NCBI RefSeq assembly: GCF_000284255.1
Contig: NC_017075.1
Location: forward strand, 186,001 to 250,000
Length of the DNA stretch: 64,000 nucleotides
Direction: 5' to 3'
Source of the DNA: Rubrivivax gelatinosus IL144
Lineage (GTDB): Bacteria > Pseudomonadota > Gammaproteobacteria > Burkholderiales > Burkholderiaceae_C
Every line of letters starts with the position of its first letter. The stretch's first letter is position 1. The position numbers and the translations under genes were made by a program. Shown here one piece after another: positions 40,061 through 52,035 of this stretch. Under the pieces are notes generated by a model. The model was not told the origin of the DNA. It saw nothing but the letters and a program-made list of their open reading frames with translations, and did no database searches.

Positions 40061-40663
40061 ATGGGTTTGACGAGGTGGATCGCCGCGTTCGGCGTCGTGC
40101 TGGCCCTGTCGGGCTGCGGCTACAACGACTTCCAGCGCCTGGACGAGCAGACCAAGTCGCGCTGGGCCGAGGTGCTCAACCAGTACCAGCGCCGCGCCGA
40201 CCTGGTGCCCAACCTGGTCGCCACCGTCAAGGGCGAGGCCAACTTCGAGCAGGAGACGCTGACCCGCGTCGTCGAGGCGCGTGCGCGCGCGACCTCGATC
40301 CAGGCCACGCCCGAGCTGGTCGACAACCCCGAGGCCTTCCGCAAGTTCCAGGCGGCGCAGGGCGAGCTGTCGGGCGCGCTGTCGCGGCTGCTGGTCGTCA
40401 GCGAGAACTACCCCGCGCTGCGCGCCAACCAGGGTTTCCAGGACCTGCGCGTGCAGCTCGAAGGCACCGAGAACCGCATCACCGTCGCGCGCAACCAGTA
40501 CATCCAGGCGGTGCAGCAGTACAACGTGCTGGCGCGCAGCTTCCCGAGCAACCTGACGGCGATGGCGCTGGGTTACCAGGTCAAGCCCAGCCTGCAGGTG
40601 CAGGACGAGGCCGCGATCAGCCGGCCGCCGGCGGTCAACTTCGAGAGCCCGGCCTCCAGGTGA
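40061..40663 (+). CDS. LemA-family lipoprotein
   Basis: 200-residue protein with a lipobox LALSGC (Cys about residue 18) after a short signal peptide, then the LemA domain: NDFQRLDEQTKSRWAEVLNQYQRRADLVPNLVATVKG, SENYPALRANQGFQDLRVQLEGTENRI, ARNQYIQAVQQYN. AAGGAGGA lies a few bases before the start. The N-terminal lipid anchor is the usual arrangement in proteobacteria. It is followed by two TPM-domain genes; LemA genes are commonly next to such genes, implying a shared membrane task, which is not established. Confidence 0.93.
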   Translation: MGLTRWIAAFGVVLALSGCGYNDFQRLDEQTKSRWAEVLNQYQRRADLVPNLVATVKGEANFEQETLTRVVEARARATSIQATPELVDNPEAFRKFQAAQGELSGALSRLLVVSENYPALRANQGFQDLRVQLEGTENRITVARNQYIQAVQQYNVLARSFPSNLTAMALGYQVKPSLQVQDEAAISRPPAVNFESPASR

Positions 40664-40670
40664 GCGCCTG

Positions 40671-41588
40671 ATGCAGCGCCTGCTGCGTGCGCTGGCCTTC
40701 GTGCTGGCGCTGTTCGTGCCGGCGGTCTTCGCCCAGGACGGGCTGCGGCCCGTGCCGGCGCCGACGGCGCGCGTCATCGACCAGACCTCGACGCTGCAGC
40801 CGGCCGAGCGCGACGCGCTCGAAGCCAGGCTCGCCGCTTTCGAAGCCGAGGCCGGGCCGCAGATCGTCGTGCTGATCGTGCCGGCGACCGCGCCCGAGGA
40901 CATCGCGGCCTACGCCTGGCGCGTCGCCGACCAGTGGAAGATCGGCCGGCGCGAGGTCGGCGACGGCGTGCTCGTCGTCGTCTCGATGGGCGACCGGCGG
41001 GTGCGCATCGAGGTCGCACGTGCGCTCGAAGGCGCGATCCCCGATCTGGCAGCGCGCCAGATCATCGACCGCGCGATCCGCCCGGCGTTCCGCGAGGGCC
41101 GTTACGCCGACGGCCTGTCGGCCGGCGTCGACCAGCTGATCGCGCGCATTCGCGGCGAACACCTGCCGGCGCCCGAGGCCGGTGCCGCGCGCGGCGAAGA
41201 AGGCACGCAGATCGAGGACTGGGGGCTGCTGCTGTTCTTCGGCGTGCCGCTGATGGCCACCGTGCTGTCGCGCGCGCTGGGCCGCAAGCTCGGCGTGCCG
41301 CTGACGGCCGGCATCGCCGGCGGCGTCGCCTGGTGGGTGACGGCCAGCGTGCTGGTCGCGCTGGGCGTCGGCGTCGCGGCGCTGGTCTTCGCGCTGATCT
41401 TCAGCGTCGCCTCGGCGCTGCGCCAGATCGGCGGCGGCTCGGGCCGCGGCGGTGGTGGTTGGGGTGGCGGCGGCTGGGGCGGAGGAGGTGGCTTCGGCGG
41501 CGGCGGCGGGTTCGGCGGGGGTGGCGGCGGCTTCTCCTCCGGCGGCGGCGGAAGTTTCGGCGGCGGTGGCGCCTCGGGAGGCTGGTGA
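40671..41588 (+). CDS. TPM-domain membrane protein with glycine-rich tail (YgcG-like)
   Basis: 305 residues. Signal peptide (MQRLLRALAFVLALFVPAVFAQ), then a periplasmic TPM_phosphatase domain (VIDQTSTLQPAERDALEARLAAFEAEAGPQIVVLIVP ... EVGDGVLVVVSMGDRRVRIEVARALEGAIPD ... FREGRYADGLSAGVDQLIARI), two membrane helices (about 190-250) and a 45-residue tail composed almost only of Gly, Ser, Trp and Phe. The tail is low-complexity coding DNA, not a repeat element. It lies eight bases after lemA. The family includes Rv/plant TPM phosphatases, but no catalytic activity can be inferred here. Confidence 0.9.
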   Translation: MQRLLRALAFVLALFVPAVFAQDGLRPVPAPTARVIDQTSTLQPAERDALEARLAAFEAEAGPQIVVLIVPATAPEDIAAYAWRVADQWKIGRREVGDGVLVVVSMGDRRVRIEVARALEGAIPDLAARQIIDRAIRPAFREGRYADGLSAGVDQLIARIRGEHLPAPEAGAARGEEGTQIEDWGLLLFFGVPLMATVLSRALGRKLGVPLTAGIAGGVAWWVTASVLVALGVGVAALVFALIFSVASALRQIGGGSGRGGGGWGGGGWGGGGGFGGGGGFGGGGGGFSSGGGGSFGGGGASGGW

Positions 41589-42085
41589 TGGGCATGACCC
41601 GCTGGTGGCGTCACGCGTTCGCCGACGAAGGCGAGGTGCGCGCCGTGCTGGACGCCGCGGCGATGGCCCGGCTGACCGAACGCGTGCGCGCCAGCGAGGC
41701 GCGGCACTCGGGCGAGATCCGGCTGTGTGTCGAGGCCGGCCTGCCCTGGGCCTGGCTGCGCCGGCCGGTGCGCGAACGTGCGCTGGCGGTGTTCGCCGAG
41801 CTCGGCGTCTGGGACACCGAGGCCAACAACGGCGTGCTGGTCTACCTGCTGCTGGCCGACCGCGCGATCGAGATCGTCGCCGACCGTGGCGTGATGCGCC
41901 ACGCCCCGGCCGGCCACTGGGACGCGGTCGTCGCGACGATGCGCGAGGCCTTCCGCGCCGGGCGTTTCGAGGACGGGCTGGCGCAGGCCATCGACGCCGT
42001 CGACGCGCTGCTGCTGCGCCACTTCCCGCTGGCCGAGGGCGAGCGCAACCCGAACGAGCTGCCGGACGCGCCGCACGTGCGCTGA
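41588..42085 (+). CDS. Second TPM-domain protein (cytoplasmic)
   Basis: 165-residue TPM-family protein without signal peptide or membrane helix. Conserved segments: LTERVRASEARHSGEIRLCVEAG, RERALAVFAELGVWDTEANNGVLVYLLLADRAIEIVADRGVM and AFRAGRFEDGLAQAIDAVDALLLRHFP. It starts within the stop of the previous TPM gene (TGATG), so the pair is translationally coupled. A soluble TPM partner next to a membrane one is the usual pattern of the LemA cassette. Confidence 0.88.
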   Translation: MGMTRWWRHAFADEGEVRAVLDAAAMARLTERVRASEARHSGEIRLCVEAGLPWAWLRRPVRERALAVFAELGVWDTEANNGVLVYLLLADRAIEIVADRGVMRHAPAGHWDAVVATMREAFRAGRFEDGLAQAIDAVDALLLRHFPLAEGERNPNELPDAPHVR

Positions 42086-42095
42086 CGACGCGGGC

Positions 42096-42629
42096 TCAGC
42101 GCGGCAGGGCCAAGGTCTTGCGCAGCCCGGTTCCGTCGTAGCGCTCGATGGTCACGACGGCGCGGCCGTCGGCGTCCAGCGCCAGCTCGCCGCGCCGGGC
42201 GTCGGTAAAGCTGTCCAGGGCGCGCACGCGGTGCACCGGCCCGTAGCCGGTGGCGAGGAAGAGGTTCAGCGCCGAGAACGAGGTGAAGGCGCCGCCGTCG
42301 TTGGCCTCCAGCAGCAGCCATTGCCCGGACGGCAGCTGCAGCGTCGCGGCATAAGGCGGCGCGTCGTCGCCCCAGGTCATCGCCTGGTAGCTGCCGAAGA
42401 TGGCGGTCAGCACCACGATCGCCGTGATGCGCAGGGTCTTGCCGCCGCGCATCGTCGCCAGCGCGAAGGCGATGACCAGCATGAAGGCACAGGCCAGCAG
42501 CAGGTTGGCGTGACGGAAGTAGGCCGCGGTGAACCAGGCCGGCCGCAGATCGGGCCAGAACAGGCGGCTGCCGTAGTAGGCCAGCGGCGCGCCGAGGGCG
42601 AGGGTCCAGACGGCGAGACGTTTCAGCAT
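42096..42629 (-). CDS. Predicted inner-membrane protein of unknown function
   Basis: 177-residue protein with three N-terminal hydrophobic helices (about residues 5-20, 42-62 and 66-82) followed by a soluble C-terminal part of about 90 residues (GDDAPPYAATLQLPSGQWLLLEAND ... FTDARRGELALDADGRAVVTIERYDG) that is probably periplasmic. I do not recognise the family. The ATG at 42629 is used; a GTG three codons upstream is possible. It converges with the TPM gene across ten bases. Confidence 0.65.
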   Translation of the reverse strand: MLKRLAVWTLALGAPLAYYGSRLFWPDLRPAWFTAAYFRHANLLLACAFMLVIAFALATMRGGKTLRITAIVVLTAIFGSYQAMTWGDDAPPYAATLQLPSGQWLLLEANDGGAFTSFSALNLFLATGYGPVHRVRALDSFTDARRGELALDADGRAVVTIERYDGTGLRKTLALPR

Positions 42630-42671
42630 GGCGGCCACATCGTAGCGAGGGCCGTGCCGTGGCCGGCCGCC

Positions 42672-43682
42672 TCAGCCGGGGGGCGTCACCCGGGCGCAGG
42701 ATCGGCCGCCCTGCCAGTCGGCCAGCGGCCCGTCCAGCGCCGCGCCGCGGCGCACCGCGGTCATCTCGGCGACGATCGCCAGCGCGATCTCCGGCGGCGT
42801 GCGGCCGCCCAGGTTCAGCCCGACCGGGCCGTGCAGGCGCGCGATCTGCGCCTCGTCGAGATCGAACTCGAGCAGGCGCCTGCGGCGCGCATCATTGTTG
42901 CGTCGCGAGCCGAGCGCACCGACGTAGAAGGCCGGCGTCTTCAGCGCCTCCATCAGCGCCAGGTCGTCGAGCTTGGGGTCGTGCGTCAGCGCGACGACGG
43001 CGGTGTGCGCGTCGGGGCGCATCTCGACGACGAGGTCGTCGGGCATCGTGCGCGTCAGCGTCGCGCCGGGCAGCGTGTCCCAGCCTTCGCGGTACTCCTC
43101 GCGCGGGTCGCAGACGGTGACCGCGTAGTCCAGCATCAGCGCCATCTGCGCCAGGCAGCGCGAGAGCTGGCCGGCGCCGATGACGATCAGCCGCAGCCGC
43201 GGGCCGTGCACGGTCTCCAGCACCGCCCCGTCGAAGTGCAGGGCGTCGCCGTCGGTGGCCGGCAGCAGGGCCACGCGGCCGCTGGCCAGATCCAGCCGGC
43301 GGCGCACCAGCTCATGGCGCTGCACCGCGGCCAGCAGCTCGGGCAGCGCCGAGGCCGCGGACAGCGGCTCCAGCACGATCTCCACCGTGCCGCCGCAGGG
43401 CAGGCCGAAACGCCGCGCCTCGTCGGCGCTGACGCCGTAGCGGGTGAGCGCCGGCGTGACCGCGGGCAGCTCGCCGGCACGGCGGCGGGCGATCAGGTCG
43501 TCCTCGATGCAGCCGCCGGACACCGAGCCGGCGACCTGGCCGTCGTCGCGCAAGGCCATCATCGAGCCGGGCGGCCGGGGCGAGCTGCCCCAGGTGCGCA
43601 CGACGGTGGCCAGCAGCACGCCGCGGCCGGCGTCGAGCCAGGCCAGCGCGGTGTTCAGGACTTCGACGTCCAGGCTGTGCAT
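42672..43682 (-). CDS. XdhC/CoxI-family protein
   Basis: 336-residue protein with the two-domain organisation of XdhC: an N-terminal XdhC_CoxI domain (TVVRTWGSSPRPPGSMMALRDDGQVAGSVSGGCIEDDLI, FGLPCGGTVEIVLEPL) and a C-terminal Rossmann domain (LRLIVIGAGQLSRCLAQMALMLDYAVTVCDPREEY, GALGSRRNNDARRRRLLEF). XdhC binds and inserts the molybdenum cofactor into xanthine dehydrogenase-type enzymes. The target enzyme genes are not in this window, so the assignment rests on sequence alone. Confidence 0.9.
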   Translation of the reverse strand: MHSLDVEVLNTALAWLDAGRGVLLATVVRTWGSSPRPPGSMMALRDDGQVAGSVSGGCIEDDLIARRRAGELPAVTPALTRYGVSADEARRFGLPCGGTVEIVLEPLSAASALPELLAAVQRHELVRRRLDLASGRVALLPATDGDALHFDGAVLETVHGPRLRLIVIGAGQLSRCLAQMALMLDYAVTVCDPREEYREGWDTLPGATLTRTMPDDLVVEMRPDAHTAVVALTHDPKLDDLALMEALKTPAFYVGALGSRRNNDARRRRLLEFDLDEAQIARLHGPVGLNLGGRTPPEIALAIVAEMTAVRRGAALDGPLADWQGGRSCARVTPPG

Positions 43683-43761
43683 CTCGGGGGCTCCTGCGGC
43701 GGGGCGACCAGACTGCCACGCGCGCTGCGGCGGCGCCTCGGGGCCGTCCCGCAGTCCGCGC

Positions 43762-44559
43762 TCAGATCGGCTTGAGCGGCCCGTCGAAACGCTCGACCAG
43801 CGGCGGGTGGCCCAGCGGCGGGAAATCGATCTTCGCCTCGGGCACCTTGCGGTCGGGGATGCGGTCGATCAGGTCGCGGATCAGGCGCAGCCGGCCGATG
43901 CGCTGGTCGTTGAAGTCGACCAGCGTCCACGGCGCGTGTTTGGTGTGCGTGGCCGCGAGCATCGCGTCGCGCGCGCGGCCGTACTCGGCATAGCGGCTGC
44001 GCGCCTGCAGGTCCACCGGCGAGAGCTTCCAGCGCTTGAGCGGGTCGGCCAGGCGGTCGGCGAAACGCAGCTCCTGGCGCTCCTGGTCGACGGTCAGCCA
44101 GTACTTCAGCAGCAGGATGCCGTCGTCGACGAGCAGCTTCTCGAACACCGGGGCCTGCTTCAGGAAGGCCTTGGCCTGGGCTTCGCTGCAGTAGCCCATC
44201 ACACGCTCGACGCCGGCGCGGTTGTACCAGCTGCGGTCGAAGAGCACGATCTCGCCGGCCGCCGGCAGGTGCGCGACGTAGCGCTGGAAGTACCACTCGG
44301 TCGCCTCGCGTTCGGTCGGTTTGGGCAGCGCGACGGTGCGGCACTGGCGCGGGTTCAGCGTCGAGGCGATGGCCGAGATCACGCCGCCCTTGCCGGCGGT
44401 GTCGCGGCCCTCGATCAGCACCAGCAGGCGCTTGCCGGTGTGCTGCAGCCAGCGCGCCAGGTCGTTGAGCTGCAGCTCCAGCGGTTCGAGCTGCGCCAGG
44501 TAGTCGGCCTTCGAGATCTTGCCGTTGGTGCCGTCGCCGTGCTTGGTCTTCTTGCCCAT
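43762..44559 (-). CDS. Polyphosphate kinase 2 family protein
   Basis: 265-residue PPK2, which uses inorganic polyphosphate to phosphorylate nucleoside mono- or diphosphates. Walker A GRDTAGKGG, Walker B FDRSWYNRAGVERVMG and the lid segment (ELRFADRLADPLKRWKLSP, then EYGRARDAML) are all visible. The class I/II/III type is not decided. ATG 44559 (MGKKTKHG) is chosen over an upstream in-frame start that has no family match. The gene is downstream of the ATP synthase operon but behind its terminator. Confidence 0.92.
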   Translation of the reverse strand: MGKKTKHGDGTNGKISKADYLAQLEPLELQLNDLARWLQHTGKRLLVLIEGRDTAGKGGVISAIASTLNPRQCRTVALPKPTEREATEWYFQRYVAHLPAAGEIVLFDRSWYNRAGVERVMGYCSEAQAKAFLKQAPVFEKLLVDDGILLLKYWLTVDQERQELRFADRLADPLKRWKLSPVDLQARSRYAEYGRARDAMLAATHTKHAPWTLVDFNDQRIGRLRLIRDLIDRIPDRKVPEAKIDFPPLGHPPLVERFDGPLKPI

Positions 44560-44591
44560 GCGGCGATGATGCGCCCGGCACGCGGCCAATG

Positions 44592-44623
44592 AAAAGGCCG
44601 CCGGCGCTCTCGCGCGGGCGGCC
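44592..44623 (-). terminator. Rho-independent terminator of the atp operon
   Basis: On the minus strand, GGCCGCC (44617-44623) pairs with GGCGGCC (44596-44602) around a GC-rich loop and is followed by TTTTC (the AAAA at 44592-44595 on the plus strand). It lies about 20 bases after the atpC stop and ends the operon. Confidence 0.75.
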
Positions 44624-44643
44624 CGTCGTGCGGACGTCGCAGC

Positions 44644-45063
44644 TTACTTGCGGCGCAGCTTCTGGATCGCGGCGATCTGCGCGGCCATGGCCGCGAACTC
44701 GCTCTGCGCCTTCGCCAGGTCGATGTCGCTCTTGGCGTTGCGCATCGCTTCCTCGGCCAGGCGCTTGGCCTCGGTGGCCTTGGCCTCGTCGAGGTCGTGG
44801 CCGCGGATGGCCGTGTCGGCGAGCACCGTCACGACGTTGGGCTGCACTTCCAGGATGCCGCCGGCGACGAAGACGAACTCCTCCTCGCCGTTGTCGGCGC
44901 GCTCGATGCGCACCGCGCCCGGCTTGATGCGGGTGATCAGCGGCGTGTGGCGCGGCAGGATGCCGAGCTCGCCGTTCTCGCCCGGCAGCGCGACGAACTT
45001 GGCCTCGCCCGAGAAGATGCTCTCCTCGGCGGAGACGACGTCGACGTGAATGGTCTTGGCCAT
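44644..45063 (-). CDS. atpC: ATP synthase F1 epsilon subunit
   Basis: 139-residue central-stalk subunit that regulates and couples F1. The beta-sandwich start [42 protein letters not shown] is typical, followed by [19 protein letters not shown] and a C-terminal helical hairpin ([18 protein letters not shown]). Last gene of the atp operon, 62 bases after atpD. Confidence 0.97.
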   Translation of the reverse strand: MAKTIHVDVVSAEESIFSGEAKFVALPGENGELGILPRHTPLITRIKPGAVRIERADNGEEEFVFVAGGILEVQPNVVTVLADTAIRGHDLDEAKATEAKRLAEEAMRNAKSDIDLAKAQSEFAAMAAQIAAIQKLRRK

Positions 45064-45125
45064 GGGGGTCCTCGGATGGAAGAAGGATCAGGAAGCGGCG
45101 GGGCGCAGCGCGCCCCGGGACCCGC

Positions 45126-47430
<2,305 letters not shown>

Positions 47431-47445
47431 GGTCTGGGCTCCCGG

Positions 47446-48999
<1,554 letters not shown>

Positions 49000-49033
49000 A
49001 GGTTCTCCTCGAAGGGCGCACGCTCGACGGCTG

Positions 49034-49564
49034 TCAGGCGGTCAGGGCGGCCTTCATCTGTTCGAGACGGGCGCGGACCGAGGTGTCGAGCACCTCGTCG
49101 CCGACGACGACACGCACGCCGCCGATCAGCTCCGGGTCGACTTCGACGTGCGCGTTCAGCTTGCGGCCGAAGCGCTTCTCGAGCGAGGCCGTGACCTCGG
49201 CGAGCTGCGCGCCGTCGAGCGGGAACGCGCTGTAGACCGTCGCGTCGGAGACGCCGCCGGACGCGTTGACCAGGGCGCGGAACTGGGCCGCGACTTCGGT
49301 CAGCGCCGCGAGGCGGCCGTTTTCGATGACGGTGCGCAACAGGTTGGCCGCGCGCGGGTCGAGCTCGAGGCCGACGACGCCGGTGATGACGTCGTAGACC
49401 TGCGAAGCCGGGACCTTCGGGTGTTCGGCGAACTGGCGCAGCTCGGCGTTGCCCGCCACGGCGGCCAGCGCGTCGATCTGCGGCGTCAGGACCGCGGCAC
49501 TGCTGCCGGCGGCCTGGTACAGCGCTTCGGCGTACGGCCGGGCGATCGTCGCGAGCTCTGCCAT
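49034..49564 (-). CDS. atpH: ATP synthase F1 delta subunit
   Basis: 176-residue peripheral-stalk subunit that joins F1 to the b dimer. N-terminal helical domain starts [18 protein letters not shown], and the C-terminal part contains [47 protein letters not shown], the conserved delta ending. It starts one base after the atpF stop. Confidence 0.97.
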   Translation of the reverse strand: MAELATIARPYAEALYQAAGSSAAVLTPQIDALAAVAGNAELRQFAEHPKVPASQVYDVITGVVGLELDPRAANLLRTVIENGRLAALTEVAAQFRALVNASGGVSDATVYSAFPLDGAQLAEVTASLEKRFGRKLNAHVEVDPELIGGVRVVVGDEVLDTSVRARLEQMKAALTA

Positions 49565-49565
49565 G

Positions 49566-50036
49566 TCAGAGCTCCGCCTTCAGGCGCGACAGCAGCTCGG
49601 CGTGAACGCCGGGATTCACCTCGCGACGAAGGATCTGCTCGGCGCCCTTGACGGCCAGGCCGGCGACCTGCTCGCGCAGCGCCTCGCGGGCCTTCACGGC
49701 TTCCTGTTCGGCCTCGGCTCGCGCCGCGGCGATGATCTTGGCCCCTTCCTCGGTGGCACGCCCCTTGGCTTCCTCGATCATCTGCTGCGCGAGACGTTCG
49801 GCGTCGGCGAGCCGCTTCTGGGCATCGTTGCGCGCAGCCGAGAGTTGCTGCTCGACGCGCTGGTTCGCGGCCGCCAGATCGGACTTGGCCTTGTCGGCCG
49901 CCGACAGACCGTCGGCGATCTTGGCAGCGCGCTCGTCGAGCGCCTTGACGATCGGCGGCCAGACGAATTTCATCGTGAACCCGACCAGGATCAGGAACAC
50001 GATCATCTGGATGATCAGTGTCGCGTTGATGCTCAC
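49566..50036 (-). CDS. atpF: ATP synthase Fo b subunit
   Basis: 156-residue stator subunit with one N-terminal membrane helix ([26 protein letters not shown]) and a long charged coiled coil (residues 35-140). It starts with GTG at 50036, which gives the standard SINATL N terminus. Only one b-type gene is seen, so the b subunit is a homodimer rather than the b/b' pair of many phototrophic bacteria. Confidence 0.97.
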   Translation of the reverse strand: MSINATLIIQMIVFLILVGFTMKFVWPPIVKALDERAAKIADGLSAADKAKSDLAAANQRVEQQLSAARNDAQKRLADAERLAQQMIEEAKGRATEEGAKIIAAARAEAEQEAVKAREALREQVAGLAVKGAEQILRREVNPGVHAELLSRLKAEL

Positions 50037-50121
50037 TTTGTGTCCTCGAAACGCATGTGGCGAAAAACGGCTGCGTCGCGCTGAGCCGTCCGATTCGCGG
50101 CGCTGAAGGCCGCGCGCCGGA

Positions 50122-50397
<276 letters not shown>

Positions 50398-50456
50398 CTA
50401 AATGCGAAAGTGGAGAAAGGGGAAGAAGGGGCAGTGACCTGCCCCGGGGCTAACTG

Positions 50457-51329
50457 TCAGTGCGAGTCGTGCGCCTGACCGATGTACACCAGCGTCAGCA
50501 TCATGAACACGAACGCCTGGAGCGTGATGATCAGGATGTGGAAGATGGCCCAGACGGTCCCGGCCACGATGTGCAGCAGGGACAGCACCAGACCGCTGGC
50601 GGAAAGGGTGAAAGCACCGCCGAGCAGCGCGATCAGCAGGAAGATCAGCTCGCCGGCGTACATGTTGCCGAACAGCCGCATGCCGTGCGAGATGGTCTTG
50701 GCGACGAACTCGACGAGCTGCATCGCGAGGTTGACGATGCCCAGCAGCACGGCGAACAGCGGGTTCTTGCTCGTGCCGAACGGCGCCGTGACGAGTTCGT
50801 GCGCGAAGCCGCCGATGCCCTTGATCTTCAGGTTGTAGTACAGGCACAGCAGCAGCACCGTGCCCGACAGCGCCATCGTGATCGACAGGTCGGCGGTCGG
50901 CACGACGCGCAGATAGGCCTCGTGGTTGCCGGTGGCCGACTGCCACATCCAGGGCAGCAGGTCGACCGGCAGCAGGTCCATCGCGTTGAGCATGAAGACC
51001 CAGATGAAGACCGTCAGCGCCAGCGGGGCGACGAACTTGCGGCTCTGGGCGTTGTGCACGATGTCCTTGGCCTGGCTGTCGACCATCTCGACGAGCAGCT
51101 CGATGGCGGCCTGGAAGCGGCCCGGCACGCCGGAGGTGGCCTTGCGGGCGGCCATCCACAGCAGGCCGCAGGTCAGGATGCCCAGCGTGATGGCGAAGAA
51201 CACCGAGTCCAGGTTGACGACCGAGAAGTCGACGACCCCGGTCTGGTGACCGGTCTGCGCATGGTGCAGGTGGTGGACGATGTACTCGCCCGCGGTCGGC
51301 GCGTGTTCTGCGGTTCCTTCGGCTGCCAT
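50457..51329 (-). CDS. atpB: ATP synthase Fo a subunit
   Basis: 290-residue stator subunit with about five membrane helices that forms the proton half-channels. The essential Arg is Arg218 in HGMRLFGNMYAGELIF. N-terminal EYIVHHLHHAQ and the late block LIITLQAFVFMMLTLVYIGQAHD are diagnostic. ATG 51329 (MAAEGTAE) is chosen because an upstream in-frame ATG adds residues outside the family pattern. Confidence 0.97.
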   Translation of the reverse strand: MAAEGTAEHAPTAGEYIVHHLHHAQTGHQTGVVDFSVVNLDSVFFAITLGILTCGLLWMAARKATSGVPGRFQAAIELLVEMVDSQAKDIVHNAQSRKFVAPLALTVFIWVFMLNAMDLLPVDLLPWMWQSATGNHEAYLRVVPTADLSITMALSGTVLLLCLYYNLKIKGIGGFAHELVTAPFGTSKNPLFAVLLGIVNLAMQLVEFVAKTISHGMRLFGNMYAGELIFLLIALLGGAFTLSASGLVLSLLHIVAGTVWAIFHILIITLQAFVFMMLTLVYIGQAHDSH

Positions 51330-51354
51330 GTTCTCGTCGTCCCGTGTCGTCGTG

Positions 51355-51834
51355 TCAGCGGCCGCGCCACAGGAGCGCAACCCAGTATGTCTTGATGCAC
51401 AGCACCAGGCTCACCAGCAGCGCCGGCCAGCTCAGGTCCTGCACGAGCCTCGACGCCAGCATCAGCATGGCGACCGAAACCGCGATCTTCACCGACTCCC
51501 ACAACATGAAGCTGACGGCGCCTGAGCCGGGCGACATGATGCTGAAGCGGCTGGTCGCACCGCGCGCCATCAGGGCGCTTGGTAGGACCACGGTGGCTGC
51601 GCCGTAAAGCGCCGACCATCCGGCTGCCGGACTGCCCGTGATCAACGCTGCAAGCAGCGAGACCACCACCCCGACCCCCGCCTGGACAAGGATCACCCGC
51701 CACGGTGACAGCGGCGGGTTCTTCTGGCGCAGGATGCGAGCTTCCTCGCGGGTCAGTGGCTTGAAGTCAGCCAGGTCCGTCGCGTCCTCGTCGTCCTCCC
51801 AAGGGTCGGCCTGCAATTTACGGTCGATCGCCAT
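51355..51834 (-). CDS. atpI: ATP synthase accessory protein AtpI
   Basis: 159-residue membrane protein with four predicted helices (about residues 45-155) after a soluble acidic N terminus (DPWEDDEDATDLADFKPL). It is the first gene of the atp operon, the usual place of atpI, whose product helps assemble the c ring or imports Mg2+. Sequence similarity between AtpI proteins is low, so the call depends partly on position. Confidence 0.88.
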   Translation of the reverse strand: MAIDRKLQADPWEDDEDATDLADFKPLTREEARILRQKNPPLSPWRVILVQAGVGVVVSLLAALITGSPAAGWSALYGAATVVLPSALMARGATSRFSIMSPGSGAVSFMLWESVKIAVSVAMLMLASRLVQDLSWPALLVSLVLCIKTYWVALLWRGR

Positions 51835-51869
51835 GGTGAGTCGGGGGAAGCGGACAGCAAAGCCGGCGC

Positions 51870-51893
51870 ATTATACGGATAAACCCCGGTCAA
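51870..51893 (-). promoter_or_regulatory. Possible atp operon promoter with a perfect -10
   Basis: On the minus strand TATAAT (51870-51875) is an exact -10 match 35 bases upstream of atpI. TTGACC (51888-51893) looks like a -35 but only 12 bases separate them instead of about 17, so the two boxes cannot both serve one ordinary promoter. Confidence 0.5.
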
Positions 51894-52035
51894 ACCGGAA
51901 CACCCGGAAACGCGGTATGGCACCCCTGCGCCGCCGCGGGTCGGGCGCCTTGGCGCGGCGTCCGCTGGCGGACAATCGGGGCCCTTCGGCGCCTCTCGCG
52001 CCCCTCGTGGCGACCTGTCTTCCGCCCCTGTCCCG

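Noticed and set aside
41434..41588. Repetitive GGCGGC-rich DNA that could be a repeat array
   Set aside because: It encodes the Gly/Ser-rich tail of the TPM protein in frame; low-complexity coding, not a repeat element or CRISPR.
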